This document shows, in pieces, positions 1 to 7,080 of a stretch of 8,872 nt of DNA. A program made the position numbers and the translations under genes. The notes below the pieces were generated by a model. It had not been told where the DNA came from. It searched no databases and worked only from the letters and a program-made list of their open reading frames with translations. Source of the stretch: Anaerolineales bacterium. GTDB taxonomy: Bacteria > Chloroflexota > Anaerolineae > Anaerolineales > Villigracilaceae. The first letter of the stretch is position 1; the number at the start of each line of letters is the position of its first letter. The stretch lies in contig JADGQD010000076.1 of NCBI GenBank assembly GCA_017882065.1, positions 1 through 8,872 on the forward strand, given 5' to 3'.

Positions 1-884
1 ATTTCCAGCATAGCGTAGTTGGTGGCATCCACGATGTTGTTGATGGGGCGCATCCCGGCCATCTTGAGCCGCCGCTGGACTTTGGCCGGACTGGGGCGGA
101 TTTCGATTTCTTTGATAAGACCCAGCACAAAGCGCGGATTCATCTCGGGGTTGGTGATCTTGATTTTAGCAAAGTCGCCGGCGATGGGTGATTGACCGTT
201 GGCCTTGGCATGCCGTCCACCGTCCGCGGACTTCAGGGGCTTCCCTGTCATCGCCGCAATCTCACGCGCCAGGCCCTGGATGCTGGCGCAGCGTGCATAA
301 CTTGGCAGCAGTTTCACGTCCAGAACTGCATCACCCAGATAATCAGTCAGGGGCATCCCCACCGGGGCATCATCGTCGAGGAACAGGATGCCTTCGTGCT
401 CGTCCGAGATGCCCAGTTCCTTCTCCGAGCAGACCATCGAGTATGACTCGACACCGCGGATTGTGGCGCGTTTGAGTTTGGTCAGTACAAGGCCTTCCTG
501 ATGACCGTCGTAAATCTGGGCACCTTCCTTGGCGTAAGCCACCTTGAGCGCCTTGGGGAGCGGACCGATCCCCTTGAACTCGAACAGGTTCGGAGCGCCG
601 GTCAGCACGATATGTTCCTGCTGGCCATCGAAGAGTTTGCAGAGCGTCAGACGGTCGGCGTTGGGATGCGGCAAAACTTCCGAGATGGAGGCCACAACAA
701 TTTTTTCGCGGTCCCATTCCAGACCGGAGAGATGCGCGTCCACGCTGCCCGGGGTGGGCATGGGCAGACCGATGATACGGAGTTCTTCCACTTCCATCCC
801 GGCCATGGTCAAGAGGCGGGCCAGGTCAGGGATGGAGAGGTCAATGTCTACGAAATCTTTCAACCAGGATAGAGGGGCTTTCAT
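1..884 (-). CDS. pheT: Phenylalanine-tRNA ligase beta subunit, N-terminal part (partial, cut by left edge)
   Basis: This is the beta subunit of the (alpha-beta)2 phenylalanyl-tRNA synthetase, which charges tRNA-Phe in the cytoplasm; the alpha subunit PheS is encoded just upstream. I translated 294 residues by hand with no stop; the family is usually about 800 residues, so the B3/B4 editing, B5 and anticodon-binding parts lie outside. Seen: an opening MKAPLSWLKDFVDI; an EMAP/OB-fold tRNA-binding domain (about residues 40-150) with HPNADRLTLCKLFDG, TGAPNL and IRGVESYSMVCSEKELG followed by SDEHEGI; then the start of the B1/B3 region with GLAREIAAMTG and RPINNIVDATNY. The start is the ATG at 884, preceded by an AGGAG (891-895) six bases upstream. 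That Shine-Dalgarno overlaps the pheS stop codon, so the two genes are probably translationally coupled. The gene should share the T-box control of pheS. Identity is close to certain; the visible part shows no damage. Confidence 0.96.
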   Translation of the reverse strand, partial: MKAPLSWLKDFVDIDLSIPDLARLLTMAGMEVEELRIIGLPMPTPGSVDAHLSGLEWDREKIVVASISEVLPHPNADRLTLCKLFDGQQEHIVLTGAPNLFEFKGIGPLPKALKVAYAKEGAQIYDGHQEGLVLTKLKRATIRGVESYSMVCSEKELGISDEHEGILFLDDDAPVGMPLTDYLGDAVLDVKLLPSYARCASIQGLAREIAAMTGKPLKSADGGRHAKANGQSPIAGDFAKIKITNPEMNPRFVLGLIKEIEIRPSPAKVQRRLKMAGMRPINNIVDATNYAMLE

Positions 885-893
885 GTCTTGCTC

Positions 894-1949
894 CTAAAAT
901 TGCTCCAAAAATCTAAGATCGTTCTCCCAGAAATACCGGATGTCGTTAATTCTGTAGCGCAACATCGCGATGCGCTGGGAACCAAGGCCGAACGCGAACC
1001 CTGTGTAACGCTCCGGATCATAGCCGCCGTTGCGCAGGACGACCGGATGGACCATGCCGCAGCCGCCGATTTCCAGCCAGCCCCCGCCGCAGACAGTACA
1101 GCCCTTGCCACCGCACAGGAAACATTCAATGTCAAACTCGGCGCTCGGCTCGGTGAACGGGAAAAATGAAGCCCGGAAGCGGGTGCGGACATTCTGGCCA
1201 AAAAGCCGCCGAGCCAGGTCGGCCAGCGTGCCCTTCAAGTTGCTGAAGGTGATGCCAAGGCCAACCGCCAGACCCTCGATCTGGTCGAACTGCGTCTCAT
1301 GGCGGGCGTCCACCTGCTCGTAGCGGTAGACCATCCCCGGCAGCACAATCCGCACCGGCGGCGGGTTGTGCGGGTTAAGGGCGGCAACCTCGCGCATGGC
1401 GTGGATCTGTCCCGGAGAAGTGTGCGTTCTTAAAACGATCGGGTTGTCGCCGCGCCCCTCGCTTTCCACAAAATAGGTATCCTGCATATCACGCGCCGGG
1501 TGCCCGACCGGGAAGTTAAGCAACTGGAAGTTGTATTCGTCGCTCTCAACCTCACGCGAGCGATAGACCTGAAAACCCATCTCACCGAAAATGCGATACA
1601 GTTCACGCAGTATCTGAGTATCCGGATGCAGGCGGCCCAGCGGGACGCGCCGTCCCGGCAAAGTGACATCCAGCCGCTCCTGCTCAATCGAGCGTTTTAG
1701 CGCCGCCTGCCGCATCTCCTCGGACCTAGCACCGAATGCCGCTTCGAGAACCTTTTTCACCTCGTTGGCGCGTTGACCGACCATCGGCCGCTCTTCCTTT
1801 GTAAGCTGTCCAAATCCGTTAAAAAGTTGCATCAGCGCCGAGCTGCGTCCCAGGTGCGCCACGCGCCAGGCTTCCAGCGCGGCCTCGTCCCGGACTGCTT
1901 CCAGAGCATCCAAACCGAGGCGTTCGATTTCATTCAATTTTTCGAGCAT
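894..1949 (-). CDS. pheS: Phenylalanine-tRNA ligase alpha subunit
   Basis: This is the catalytic alpha subunit of phenylalanyl-tRNA synthetase, a class II enzyme that activates phenylalanine with ATP and transfers it to tRNA-Phe. At 351 residues it has normal family length. Seen in order: an N-terminal coiled-coil tRNA-binding arm (about 1-90); motif 1 region LHPDTQILRELYRIFGEMGF (108-127); HPARDMQDTYF (150-160); RTHTSPGQ (174-181); motif 2 PGMVYRYEQVDARHETQFDQ (204-223); a four-cysteine knuckle, C276-x2-C279-x4-C284-x2-C287; and motif 3 GFAFGLGSQR (317-326). A319 matches the alanine that shapes the Phe pocket in E. coli PheS. Start choice: a GTG at 1955 would add two residues but lies inside the Shine-Dalgarno; GGAGG (1955-1959) is five bases before the ATG at 1949, so I prefer the ATG. 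The gene lies directly behind a T-box leader and nine bases before pheT. The Cys cluster may bind zinc; such clusters occur in many bacterial PheS proteins. Confidence 0.97.
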   Translation of the reverse strand: MLEKLNEIERLGLDALEAVRDEAALEAWRVAHLGRSSALMQLFNGFGQLTKEERPMVGQRANEVKKVLEAAFGARSEEMRQAALKRSIEQERLDVTLPGRRVPLGRLHPDTQILRELYRIFGEMGFQVYRSREVESDEYNFQLLNFPVGHPARDMQDTYFVESEGRGDNPIVLRTHTSPGQIHAMREVAALNPHNPPPVRIVLPGMVYRYEQVDARHETQFDQIEGLAVGLGITFSNLKGTLADLARRLFGQNVRTRFRASFFPFTEPSAEFDIECFLCGGKGCTVCGGGWLEIGGCGMVHPVVLRNGGYDPERYTGFAFGLGSQRIAMLRYRINDIRYFWENDLRFLEQF

Positions 1950-1959
1950 GCTCACCTCC

Positions 1960-2264
1960 GATAAACAAAACTCCCGTCCACTCTGGGACGGGAGGGGTTT
2001 CCCGCGGTACCACCCAAATTAGCCATCCTGAGCATCGCCGAAGGACTGGCTCACTTTGCGCTGACAATCATCAGCCTCCCTGCTAACGCTGGGATTACGG
2101 CTCAGACTAATGGCCCATGAAGGGCGTTCCCCTGAGCGGCTCAAGAGGGAACTTCGGTCGGTTTCCGCCGGATGCGGGTCTCAGTCTGTGCCTGCATCTC
2201 CCTGTCGGCTTCCGCTGACCTACTTTCCTCTGTCATTGCCATTAATAAATAGGCTCGCCTGTTG
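1960..2264 (-). ncRNA. T-box riboswitch leader of pheST, phenylalanine (UUC) specifier
   Basis: Read on the minus strand, this 300-base untranslated leader has the parts of a tRNA-sensing T-box. The T-box sequence GGGTGGTACCGCGGG occupies 2001-2015; its UGGU would pair with the 3' end of an uncharged tRNA whose discriminator base is A, as in tRNA-Phe. In Stem I the 5' strand carries AGAGG-AAAGTA-GGTC and the 3' strand GACC-GAAGTTC-CCTCT. The GGTC/GACC and AGAGG/CCTCT helices therefore flank an internal loop holding an AGTA motif and a TTC triplet at 2149-2151. TTC is a Phe codon, which matches the downstream genes. A distal AGGGAG and a GATGC/GCATC hairpin fit the top of Stem I. A terminator follows the T-box sequence. 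Expected action: uncharged tRNA-Phe stabilises the antiterminator and pheST is read; charged tRNA allows termination. The class is certain; the detailed fold is by hand, and the 5' end is inferred from the promoter. Confidence 0.93.
1961..1994 (-). terminator. T-box intrinsic terminator (attenuator)
   Basis: On the minus strand a perfect nine-base-pair stem, CTCCCGTCC (1986-1994) with GGACGGGAG (1971-1979), closes a six-base loop and is followed by TTTTGTTT. The 5' arm bases CTCCC can instead pair with the GGG of the T-box sequence, giving the exclusive antiterminator/terminator choice. The pheS Shine-Dalgarno begins only two bases after the T-rich run. Confidence 0.92.
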
Positions 2265-2270
2265 CGCTTT

Positions 2271-2298
2271 ATTATCCGCAAAAACAACGGGCTGTCAA
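2271..2298 (-). promoter_or_regulatory. Sigma70-type promoter for the T-box-pheST operon
   Basis: A perfect -35 box TTGACA (2293-2298) is followed after 16 bases by GATAAT (2271-2276), which matches the -10 consensus at five of six positions. Transcription would start near 2264, just upstream of T-box Stem I. The -35 box is only 18 bases after the stop codon of the lipoprotein gene, so pheST has its own promoter even though it follows that gene in the same direction. Confidence 0.8.
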
Positions 2299-2315
2299 GG
2301 GCGGCAGGCAGCATT

Positions 2316-2714
2316 TTAGCGAATGCCGCTGTCGAATGTGATGCTCAACTCGGTGAACTCACCATCCCTGACGGAGAAAGGTTGTGCCATGGCTCTCGGC
2401 AATACTGTGGACATATCAGAACTCAGGATATAGTCTCCCGATGGCAGAGGAACCCGAAAGAAACCGTCTGCGTCGGTCTGGAAGGCGAGGATTTTCTTCC
2501 CGTTCTGATCCAGGATGGATAAGGTGGTTTGATAGGGTTTATCCGGGCAAGGATTATTGACCTGTACGACCGGACAGACCGGGCCAATGAAAACATGCCC
2601 TTCCACGCCGCTATCAGGAACAGGCGTGGGAGTTGACCCGCAACCAGCCAGGCAAAAAAGAAGAATGCTCAGGCAGAGAAGCTGTTTCAGGATATGTCTC
2701 AGAACAGGTCTCAT
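2316..2714 (-). CDS. Small secreted lipoprotein with a carboxypeptidase-regulatory-like beta-sandwich domain
   Basis: I do not recognise a named gene. The 132-residue product begins with a basic stretch (MRPVLRHILKQ) and a hydrophobic core ending in a lipobox L22-A23-G24-C25, so it should be exported, lipidated on C25 and membrane-anchored. A short Thr/Pro linker follows, then about 95 residues with the look of a carboxypeptidase regulatory-like or transthyretin-like fold: GVEGHVFIGP (36-45), LSILDQNGKKILAFQTDADG (65-84) and FFRVPLPSGDYIL (85-97). Such domains usually bind or decorate extracellular structures; no catalytic residues are apparent. C47 and C56 could form a disulfide. The ATG at 2714 is preceded by an AGAAGGA (2722-2728) and lies 14 bases after the coaX stop, whose TAG abuts this Shine-Dalgarno, so expression with coaX is likely. 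A functional link to coenzyme A synthesis is not evident. Confidence 0.85.
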   Translation of the reverse strand: MRPVLRHILKQLLCLSILLFCLAGCGSTPTPVPDSGVEGHVFIGPVCPVVQVNNPCPDKPYQTTLSILDQNGKKILAFQTDADGFFRVPLPSGDYILSSDMSTVLPRAMAQPFSVRDGEFTELSITFDSGIR

Positions 2715-2728
2715 TCTGATATCCTTCT

Positions 2729-3520
2729 CTACCGGTTGCTGGCATTACAGGAATTGGATGAATTCAGTTCCCAGATCATGCGCAGCCCATCGAGCGTCAG
2801 CCAGAGGGCGACGGTCTGGATCACCGGCGTTTCCCTGGCAACCACCTCAGCCAACCCGCCGGTGGCGATGACTTTCATCTCCGGCCCGAGTTCCTCCCGG
2901 AAGCGCATTACCATTCCTTCAACCATGCTGACGTAGCCGAATAAAAGCCCCGACTGCATGGCATGGACAGTGTTGCGTCCGATGACATTAGGCGGGCGCT
3001 GGAGGTCTATGCGCGGAAGTTTGGCGGCGTGGGTGAACAGGGCTTCAGCGGCAAGATTGATTCCGGCAGTGATGGCCCCGCCGAGGTAATCGCCGTTTTT
3101 GGTGAGCGCATTGAAGGTGGTGGCCGTACCGAAGTCAATGATGCAGGCCGGGCCGCCGTAAAGGTGCATCACCGCCACCGCGTCCGCAACCCGGTCCGCG
3201 CCGACCGCTTTGGGATCCTCGTAGCGGATGCGGATACCGGTCTTGACACCGGTGTCCACCACCAGCGGCTCCTGTTTGAGGTATTCATGGCAAGCCTGGA
3301 CAACCCGTCCCGTCAGTGGTGGGACGACCGACGCCAGGCAAATGCCGGTCAGGTCGGCAAGCGTCCGCCCGGCGTTCGTCAGCAGACCGAGCAGTTGCAA
3401 GCCGTACTCGTCGGGCATGCGGGTTTGGTCGGTAGCCAGCCGCCAGTGATGCATCAGCGTCTCGCCCTGGTATAGGCCGATGGTCAGGTTCGTGTTTCCG
3501 AGGTCAATTGTGAGCAGCAT
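2729..3520 (-). CDS. coaX: Type III pantothenate kinase
   Basis: This enzyme phosphorylates pantothenate with ATP to give 4'-phosphopantothenate, the first step of coenzyme A synthesis. Type III enzymes belong to the ASKHA fold, need a monovalent cation and are not feedback-inhibited by CoA. The 263-residue length is normal. Seen: the phosphate-binding strand-loop LLTIDLGNTN (2-11) with D6; DPKAVGADR (102-110), where D109 matches the catalytic aspartate; IIDFGTATTFNAL (127-139); GGAITAGI (147-154); and AAKLPRIDLQ (165-174) followed by IGRNTVHAMQSGLLFGY (180-196), typical of the pantothenate-binding and dimer region; then ATGGLA (219-224). The ATG at 3520 directly precedes the first strand, leaving no later start. 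Unusually there is no Shine-Dalgarno before it, and a TATAAT lies six bases upstream, so translation may be leaderless. It lies 47 bases after the methyltransferase/reductase gene and 14 before the lipoprotein gene. Confidence 0.96.
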   Translation of the reverse strand: MLLTIDLGNTNLTIGLYQGETLMHHWRLATDQTRMPDEYGLQLLGLLTNAGRTLADLTGICLASVVPPLTGRVVQACHEYLKQEPLVVDTGVKTGIRIRYEDPKAVGADRVADAVAVMHLYGGPACIIDFGTATTFNALTKNGDYLGGAITAGINLAAEALFTHAAKLPRIDLQRPPNVIGRNTVHAMQSGLLFGYVSMVEGMVMRFREELGPEMKVIATGGLAEVVARETPVIQTVALWLTLDGLRMIWELNSSNSCNASNR

Positions 3521-3526
3521 ATTCTT

Positions 3527-3532
3527 ATTATA
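3527..3532 (-). promoter_or_regulatory. Candidate -10 box immediately upstream of coaX
   Basis: A perfect TATAAT sits with only six bases between it and the coaX ATG, which would put the transcription start at or next to the A of the start codon. No good -35 box is visible 15-18 bases further upstream; that stretch is GC-rich. It could be a real promoter giving a leaderless mRNA, or a chance match in the AT-rich gap. Confidence 0.4.
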
Positions 3533-3567
3533 ATACTTCAGCGGGGGCTAAGCGCCTGCCTGAGCGG

Positions 3568-5412
3568 CTACTTCACCGCTTCTACGATTTCTGCGACCAC
3601 ATCGTAGCGGTTAAACTGCGGCATAAGGTAAATCCCCTGCCCCCACGATTTGATCTGTTCCGCCAGTTCCACCGTGATACGAATCCCTTCCTTTACGCCA
3701 TCCTCGCCTGCCTTTTCCATGCGTTGATGCATCGTCTCGGGGATGCTGATCCCCGGCACTTCGTGATGAAGGAAATGCGCGTGCCGGGCGTTGAACAGCG
3801 GCAGGATACCCACCAGCACGGGCTGTTGCAGTTTCCCATACTCGGACTCGTAACGTTTCAGGAACGCCTGCGCCGCGACAGGATCATAGATTGGCTGGGT
3901 CAGGAAGAAGTCCGCGCCGGCCAGAACCTTCCGGTGGGCGGTGCGGACCTCCCGGTCTGGTTCGGCCGGTTTGAGGTTCAGCGCCGCCCCGACGAAGAAA
4001 CTGGTCGGCTGCCCGATTTTGGCACCGGAATGGTCCACGCCGGTGTTGAATCCCTGTTTAATCAGCTTGATCAACCCCGACGGGACAATATCGTAATTAT
4101 CCGCCGCTTCGGGATAATCGCCAATCGAGGTGGGATCACCCATAACGACGAACACATTGCGGATGCCGAGGGCGTGCGCCGCCAGCAGGTCACCTTGGAC
4201 GCGCAACAAGTTGCGCCCGCGCGTGGGGAAGTGGAGCGTCGTCTCAACCCCCACCTTATGCTGAATCACATCGCATACCGCCCAGGCCGACATGCGCATG
4301 CGCGCCATCGGGCTATCGGCCACGTCAATCACGTCCGCGCCGGCTTCCTGAAGCAGGGAGGCGCCTGCAATAAGTTTATGGGTCGAAAGGCCACGCGGCG
4401 GGTCCATTTCGACCGCGATGACAAACTTCCCGGCCGCCAGCCGCTGCGCCAGTTGGGATGGTTTCAAATCATCGTCAACAACCTCCACCGGCTCAACCAT
4501 GTCCACTGGCTGGATTTCCACGGTCAGCGCAGGAGTAGCGTCCAGGGCCTTGCGCATGGAGGCAATGTGGGCGGGAGTCGTCCCGCAGCACCCACCCACG
4601 ATGGACGCACCGGCAGTGCGGAACGATAGGGCGTAATCACCAAAGTATTCGGGGTCGGCCGGGTACATGATCCGCCCACTGACCTGCTCCGGCCAGCCAG
4701 CATTCGGCTTAACCCAGAATTTCATCTGGGGCGCGGCCTGGCGCATCTGCTTGAGAATGCGCAGGAGCTGGGTCGGTCCGCCGGAGCAGTTAACGCCAAT
4801 TACGTTCGCTCCGGATTCGGTCAATACCCGGGCGGCTTTTTCGGGACTATCGCCCAGGATGGTACGGTCGTCGCGGGTGAACGTGGCCGATACTACCACC
4901 GGCCTGGTACAAGTATCTTTCGCGGCGTGGACAGCCTCGCGCGCTTCGTACAAATCATTCATCGTCTCGATGACGATCAAATCTGCTCCGGCGGAGCACA
5001 ACGCCGAAATCTGTTCGGCGAAAGCGGCGCGCGCCTGTTCAGGCTGGACCCGACCAAAGGGAGCCAGGCGCACGCCCAGCGGACCAACATCTCCGGCGAT
5101 GAGTACATCTTTACTGGATGCTGCTGCAACTCGTTTGGCCAGTTCTACGCCGGCGCGGTTGATTTCATCGAGTTTGTCCGCCAGGCCGTGTTTTTTTAGT
5201 TTAAAGCGATTAGCGCTGAAGGTATTCGTCAGGATGATCTGTGCCCCGGCCTCGATATATTCACGATGGACTTCCGCGACAACCGCCGGGTTGGTCAGGT
5301 TGAGTTCATCGAAACAGCGGTCGATCGGGATGCCGCGGGTGTGCAGCATGGTCCCCATGGCGCCGTCAGCAAGAATAGTCTTACCGGATAAAAGCAGATC
5401 CAATAGTGACAT
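3568..5412 (-). CDS. Bifunctional homocysteine S-methyltransferase / 5,10-methylenetetrahydrofolate reductase (YitJ-type fusion)
   Basis: A 614-residue, two-domain enzyme close in size to B. subtilis YitJ. The N-terminal half (about 5-295) is a zinc-dependent homocysteine methyltransferase barrel: ILADGAMGTML (13-23), LTNTFSANR (61-69), GDVGP (107-111), IETMND (148-153), and the zinc ligands C209 in GVNCSGG and C275/C276 in GGCCGTTPAH. The C-terminal half (about 318-614) is a MetF-like FAD reductase: FVIAVEMDPPRG (330-341), DVADSPMARM (363-372), HFPTRGRN (394-401), VMGDPTSIGDYPEA (423-436) and FFLTQPIYD (502-510). It should reduce methylene-THF to methyl-THF and activate homocysteine, the two ends of the methionine cycle reaction served by MetH. 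Whether it transfers methyl groups itself or supplies the homocysteine module to a shortened MetH cannot be told here. The ATG at 5412 has only a weak AGG upstream and follows the glycosyltransferase stop by 15 bases. Confidence 0.94.
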   Translation of the reverse strand: MSLLDLLLSGKTILADGAMGTMLHTRGIPIDRCFDELNLTNPAVVAEVHREYIEAGAQIILTNTFSANRFKLKKHGLADKLDEINRAGVELAKRVAAASSKDVLIAGDVGPLGVRLAPFGRVQPEQARAAFAEQISALCSAGADLIVIETMNDLYEAREAVHAAKDTCTRPVVVSATFTRDDRTILGDSPEKAARVLTESGANVIGVNCSGGPTQLLRILKQMRQAAPQMKFWVKPNAGWPEQVSGRIMYPADPEYFGDYALSFRTAGASIVGGCCGTTPAHIASMRKALDATPALTVEIQPVDMVEPVEVVDDDLKPSQLAQRLAAGKFVIAVEMDPPRGLSTHKLIAGASLLQEAGADVIDVADSPMARMRMSAWAVCDVIQHKVGVETTLHFPTRGRNLLRVQGDLLAAHALGIRNVFVVMGDPTSIGDYPEAADNYDIVPSGLIKLIKQGFNTGVDHSGAKIGQPTSFFVGAALNLKPAEPDREVRTAHRKVLAGADFFLTQPIYDPVAAQAFLKRYESEYGKLQQPVLVGILPLFNARHAHFLHHEVPGISIPETMHQRMEKAGEDGVKEGIRITVELAEQIKSWGQGIYLMPQFNRYDVVAEIVEAVK

Positions 5413-5427
5413 CTCAATAAAACCTAT

Positions 5428-7080
5428 CTATGGACATTGACCAGGCTGATTAAGGCTCTTTATAACAGTGAGGGGTATGTTATCAACCTTGATCGCATAT
5501 ATTACTTCTCCCGACGTACATGTAAATTTATCATCATTATCTGCAGTGGAGATCACTGCATAATCATACCCCACATCTCCATCAATTTCAGTTTCGGAAA
5601 CCACCTGCAGATCGGGGCGCGCAAAGCCTCCAAATATGTGTTCGGCACCAACGACGATGATTTTGGCACCTGGGGGTGCCACCTGGTTGAGATAAAACGC
5701 TGCCTGTCGATATGAGGTAGCCCAATAATCCAGTTCATAATTCCGAGAGGCTCCGTTTACGCCTCCGGTGAAGCTATTAAAATACACATATTCGTAAGGA
5801 TGTAATTTCACCGAAGAATAAATTCCCGGCGCAATCAACACGGCCAATATTAAAATTCTAACCAGGGTTGGTTTAATATATTTGAAAGCTTGGTCTAAAA
5901 CGAGACCCGCGGAAAGAAAAACTGGTGGCAGAAGAAACAGCAATTGGCGAAAATTGTTATACCATGTATGGCTTAGGTAAATCACCGCAAACAAAGGGAC
6001 AAGAAACCATACAACAATCAAGGAAAAAGGCTCGAACTTCTTTGCAGCAATCATAATGTAAATAGAAAGAAGAAAACCGACAATTGAAAGGATCACTAAC
6101 GGTTCTGTCAATTGGAGCGACATTAGAAGCGGGTAAAAATACCTGGGAAGTTCAGCTGGATGAAGAACAGCCCCACGAAAAAGAACAAGACCGTTCCAGG
6201 GGAAATCGGACATTATTCTTACGCTTTGGATAAAATTCAGGAGTGGATTTTCCCAAAGATATGGCCAGGTCAAGATACTGACCGCTAAAGCAATCGTGAA
6301 ATATGCTGGCAAGACCTTCAACATACCCTTCCAGGATCTAATCATTCCATAAAGTACAACAATCAGACCTGCAAACGGGCCAAAGACACGAATTGATGTG
6401 GTAAAGCCAAGGAAAAATGCGGCCAGTAGAACTGGGGGGCGAGAGAAAGATCTCAATATACCTTTAAAAACCGATATCGGCGACGGGTCTATCGCTAAAA
6501 CGGATCTGTCGACCATCTCAAACCCAACAGTAACCGTGGTGAGGAAGAAAGCCATAAAGGGGATATCTTTAGGATTAATAAATGCATGTCCCCATAACAA
6601 CGGTTGGGTCGCGAACAGCAATGTGACACCGAACGCCGACCACCACTTCAACCATCTACGTGCCAAGAAATAAATGGATAATACAGAAAGAAGGAACGAC
6701 AGGAAAATCGCAATATGCCATTGACTGACTATCCAACCAATTCCAATGGAATTCAAGGTCCTGGCGATCAATTCGCAGACCATCATATACGCAGGGCCGT
6801 AGTACTTTAGAACCCCGTCCCCGAAATCCAGGAGGCTACCAGTTCTAAGGAAGTTGCCATAGGCCGCGAATGATTGTTGTGCGTACCCTTGTACAGATAG
6901 CTCGTCCCAACTGGGGCCATAATCCCGAACAATGACAAGCCCTATCAAAAGGAGAACTGCTATCAAAGCGAAAGAGGGTAATAGATCTTGATGTTTACTC
7001 AACCAGGGTTTTCCCGCTTTTAGCCGGTTGAAAAGGAAGTCTCTTATGGAAAGGTCGCTTCTTTTTCGGGATTTCAGCAT
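5428..7080 (-). CDS. GT39-like polytopic membrane glycosyltransferase (GT-C fold)
   Basis: A 550-residue integral membrane protein resembling the ArnT/PMT-like family 39 glycosyltransferases, which move a sugar from a polyprenyl-phosphate carrier to an acceptor on the outer face of the membrane. Seen: a basic cytoplasmic start (KSRKR), roughly ten or more hydrophobic helices (first about 35-51), and RDYGPSWDE (52-60), where the D59-E60 pair in the first outer loop fits the catalytic acidic site of GT-C enzymes. GHAFINPKDIPF (164-175) and the late LHPYEYVYFNSFTGG (426-440) followed by ELDYWATSYR (449-458) are motifs I associate with this subfamily. The C-terminal 100 residues are soluble. Start: a 13-residue extension to 7119 is possible, but GGAGG at 7090-7094 lies nine bases before the ATG at 7080 and three before an ATG at 7086, so I chose 7080. 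Base composition is AT-rich against all neighbours, suggesting transfer. Substrate unknown. Confidence 0.85.
   Translation of the reverse strand: MLKSRKRSDLSIRDFLFNRLKAGKPWLSKHQDLLPSFALIAVLLLIGLVIVRDYGPSWDELSVQGYAQQSFAAYGNFLRTGSLLDFGDGVLKYYGPAYMMVCELIARTLNSIGIGWIVSQWHIAIFLSFLLSVLSIYFLARRWLKWWSAFGVTLLFATQPLLWGHAFINPKDIPFMAFFLTTVTVGFEMVDRSVLAIDPSPISVFKGILRSFSRPPVLLAAFFLGFTTSIRVFGPFAGLIVVLYGMIRSWKGMLKVLPAYFTIALAVSILTWPYLWENPLLNFIQSVRIMSDFPWNGLVLFRGAVLHPAELPRYFYPLLMSLQLTEPLVILSIVGFLLSIYIMIAAKKFEPFSLIVVWFLVPLFAVIYLSHTWYNNFRQLLFLLPPVFLSAGLVLDQAFKYIKPTLVRILILAVLIAPGIYSSVKLHPYEYVYFNSFTGGVNGASRNYELDYWATSYRQAAFYLNQVAPPGAKIIVVGAEHIFGGFARPDLQVVSETEIDGDVGYDYAVISTADNDDKFTCTSGEVIYAIKVDNIPLTVIKSLNQPGQCP

Noticed and set aside
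1950..1955. A GTG start for pheS at 1955
   Set aside because: The GTG overlaps the Shine-Dalgarno GGAGGT itself; the ATG at 1949 is correctly spaced.
2308..2329. A hairpin (GCGGCATT with AATGCTGC, one G-U pair) around the lipoprotein stop codon as a terminator
   Set aside because: No T-run follows on the minus strand and the stop codon sits in the loop; it is too weak to call as an intrinsic terminator.
2963..3475. A 170-codon plus-strand open frame
   Set aside because: Antisense to coaX, whose motifs are complete; no independent support.
3724..4629. A 301-codon plus-strand open frame
   Set aside because: It is antisense to the well-supported methyltransferase/reductase gene; the translation is rich in His, Arg and Gln with no recognisable domain, as expected for a shadow of GC-rich coding sequence.
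4667..5440. A 257-codon plus-strand open frame
   Set aside because: Antisense to the homocysteine methyltransferase domain, with a low-complexity Ser/Arg/Ala-rich product and no motifs.
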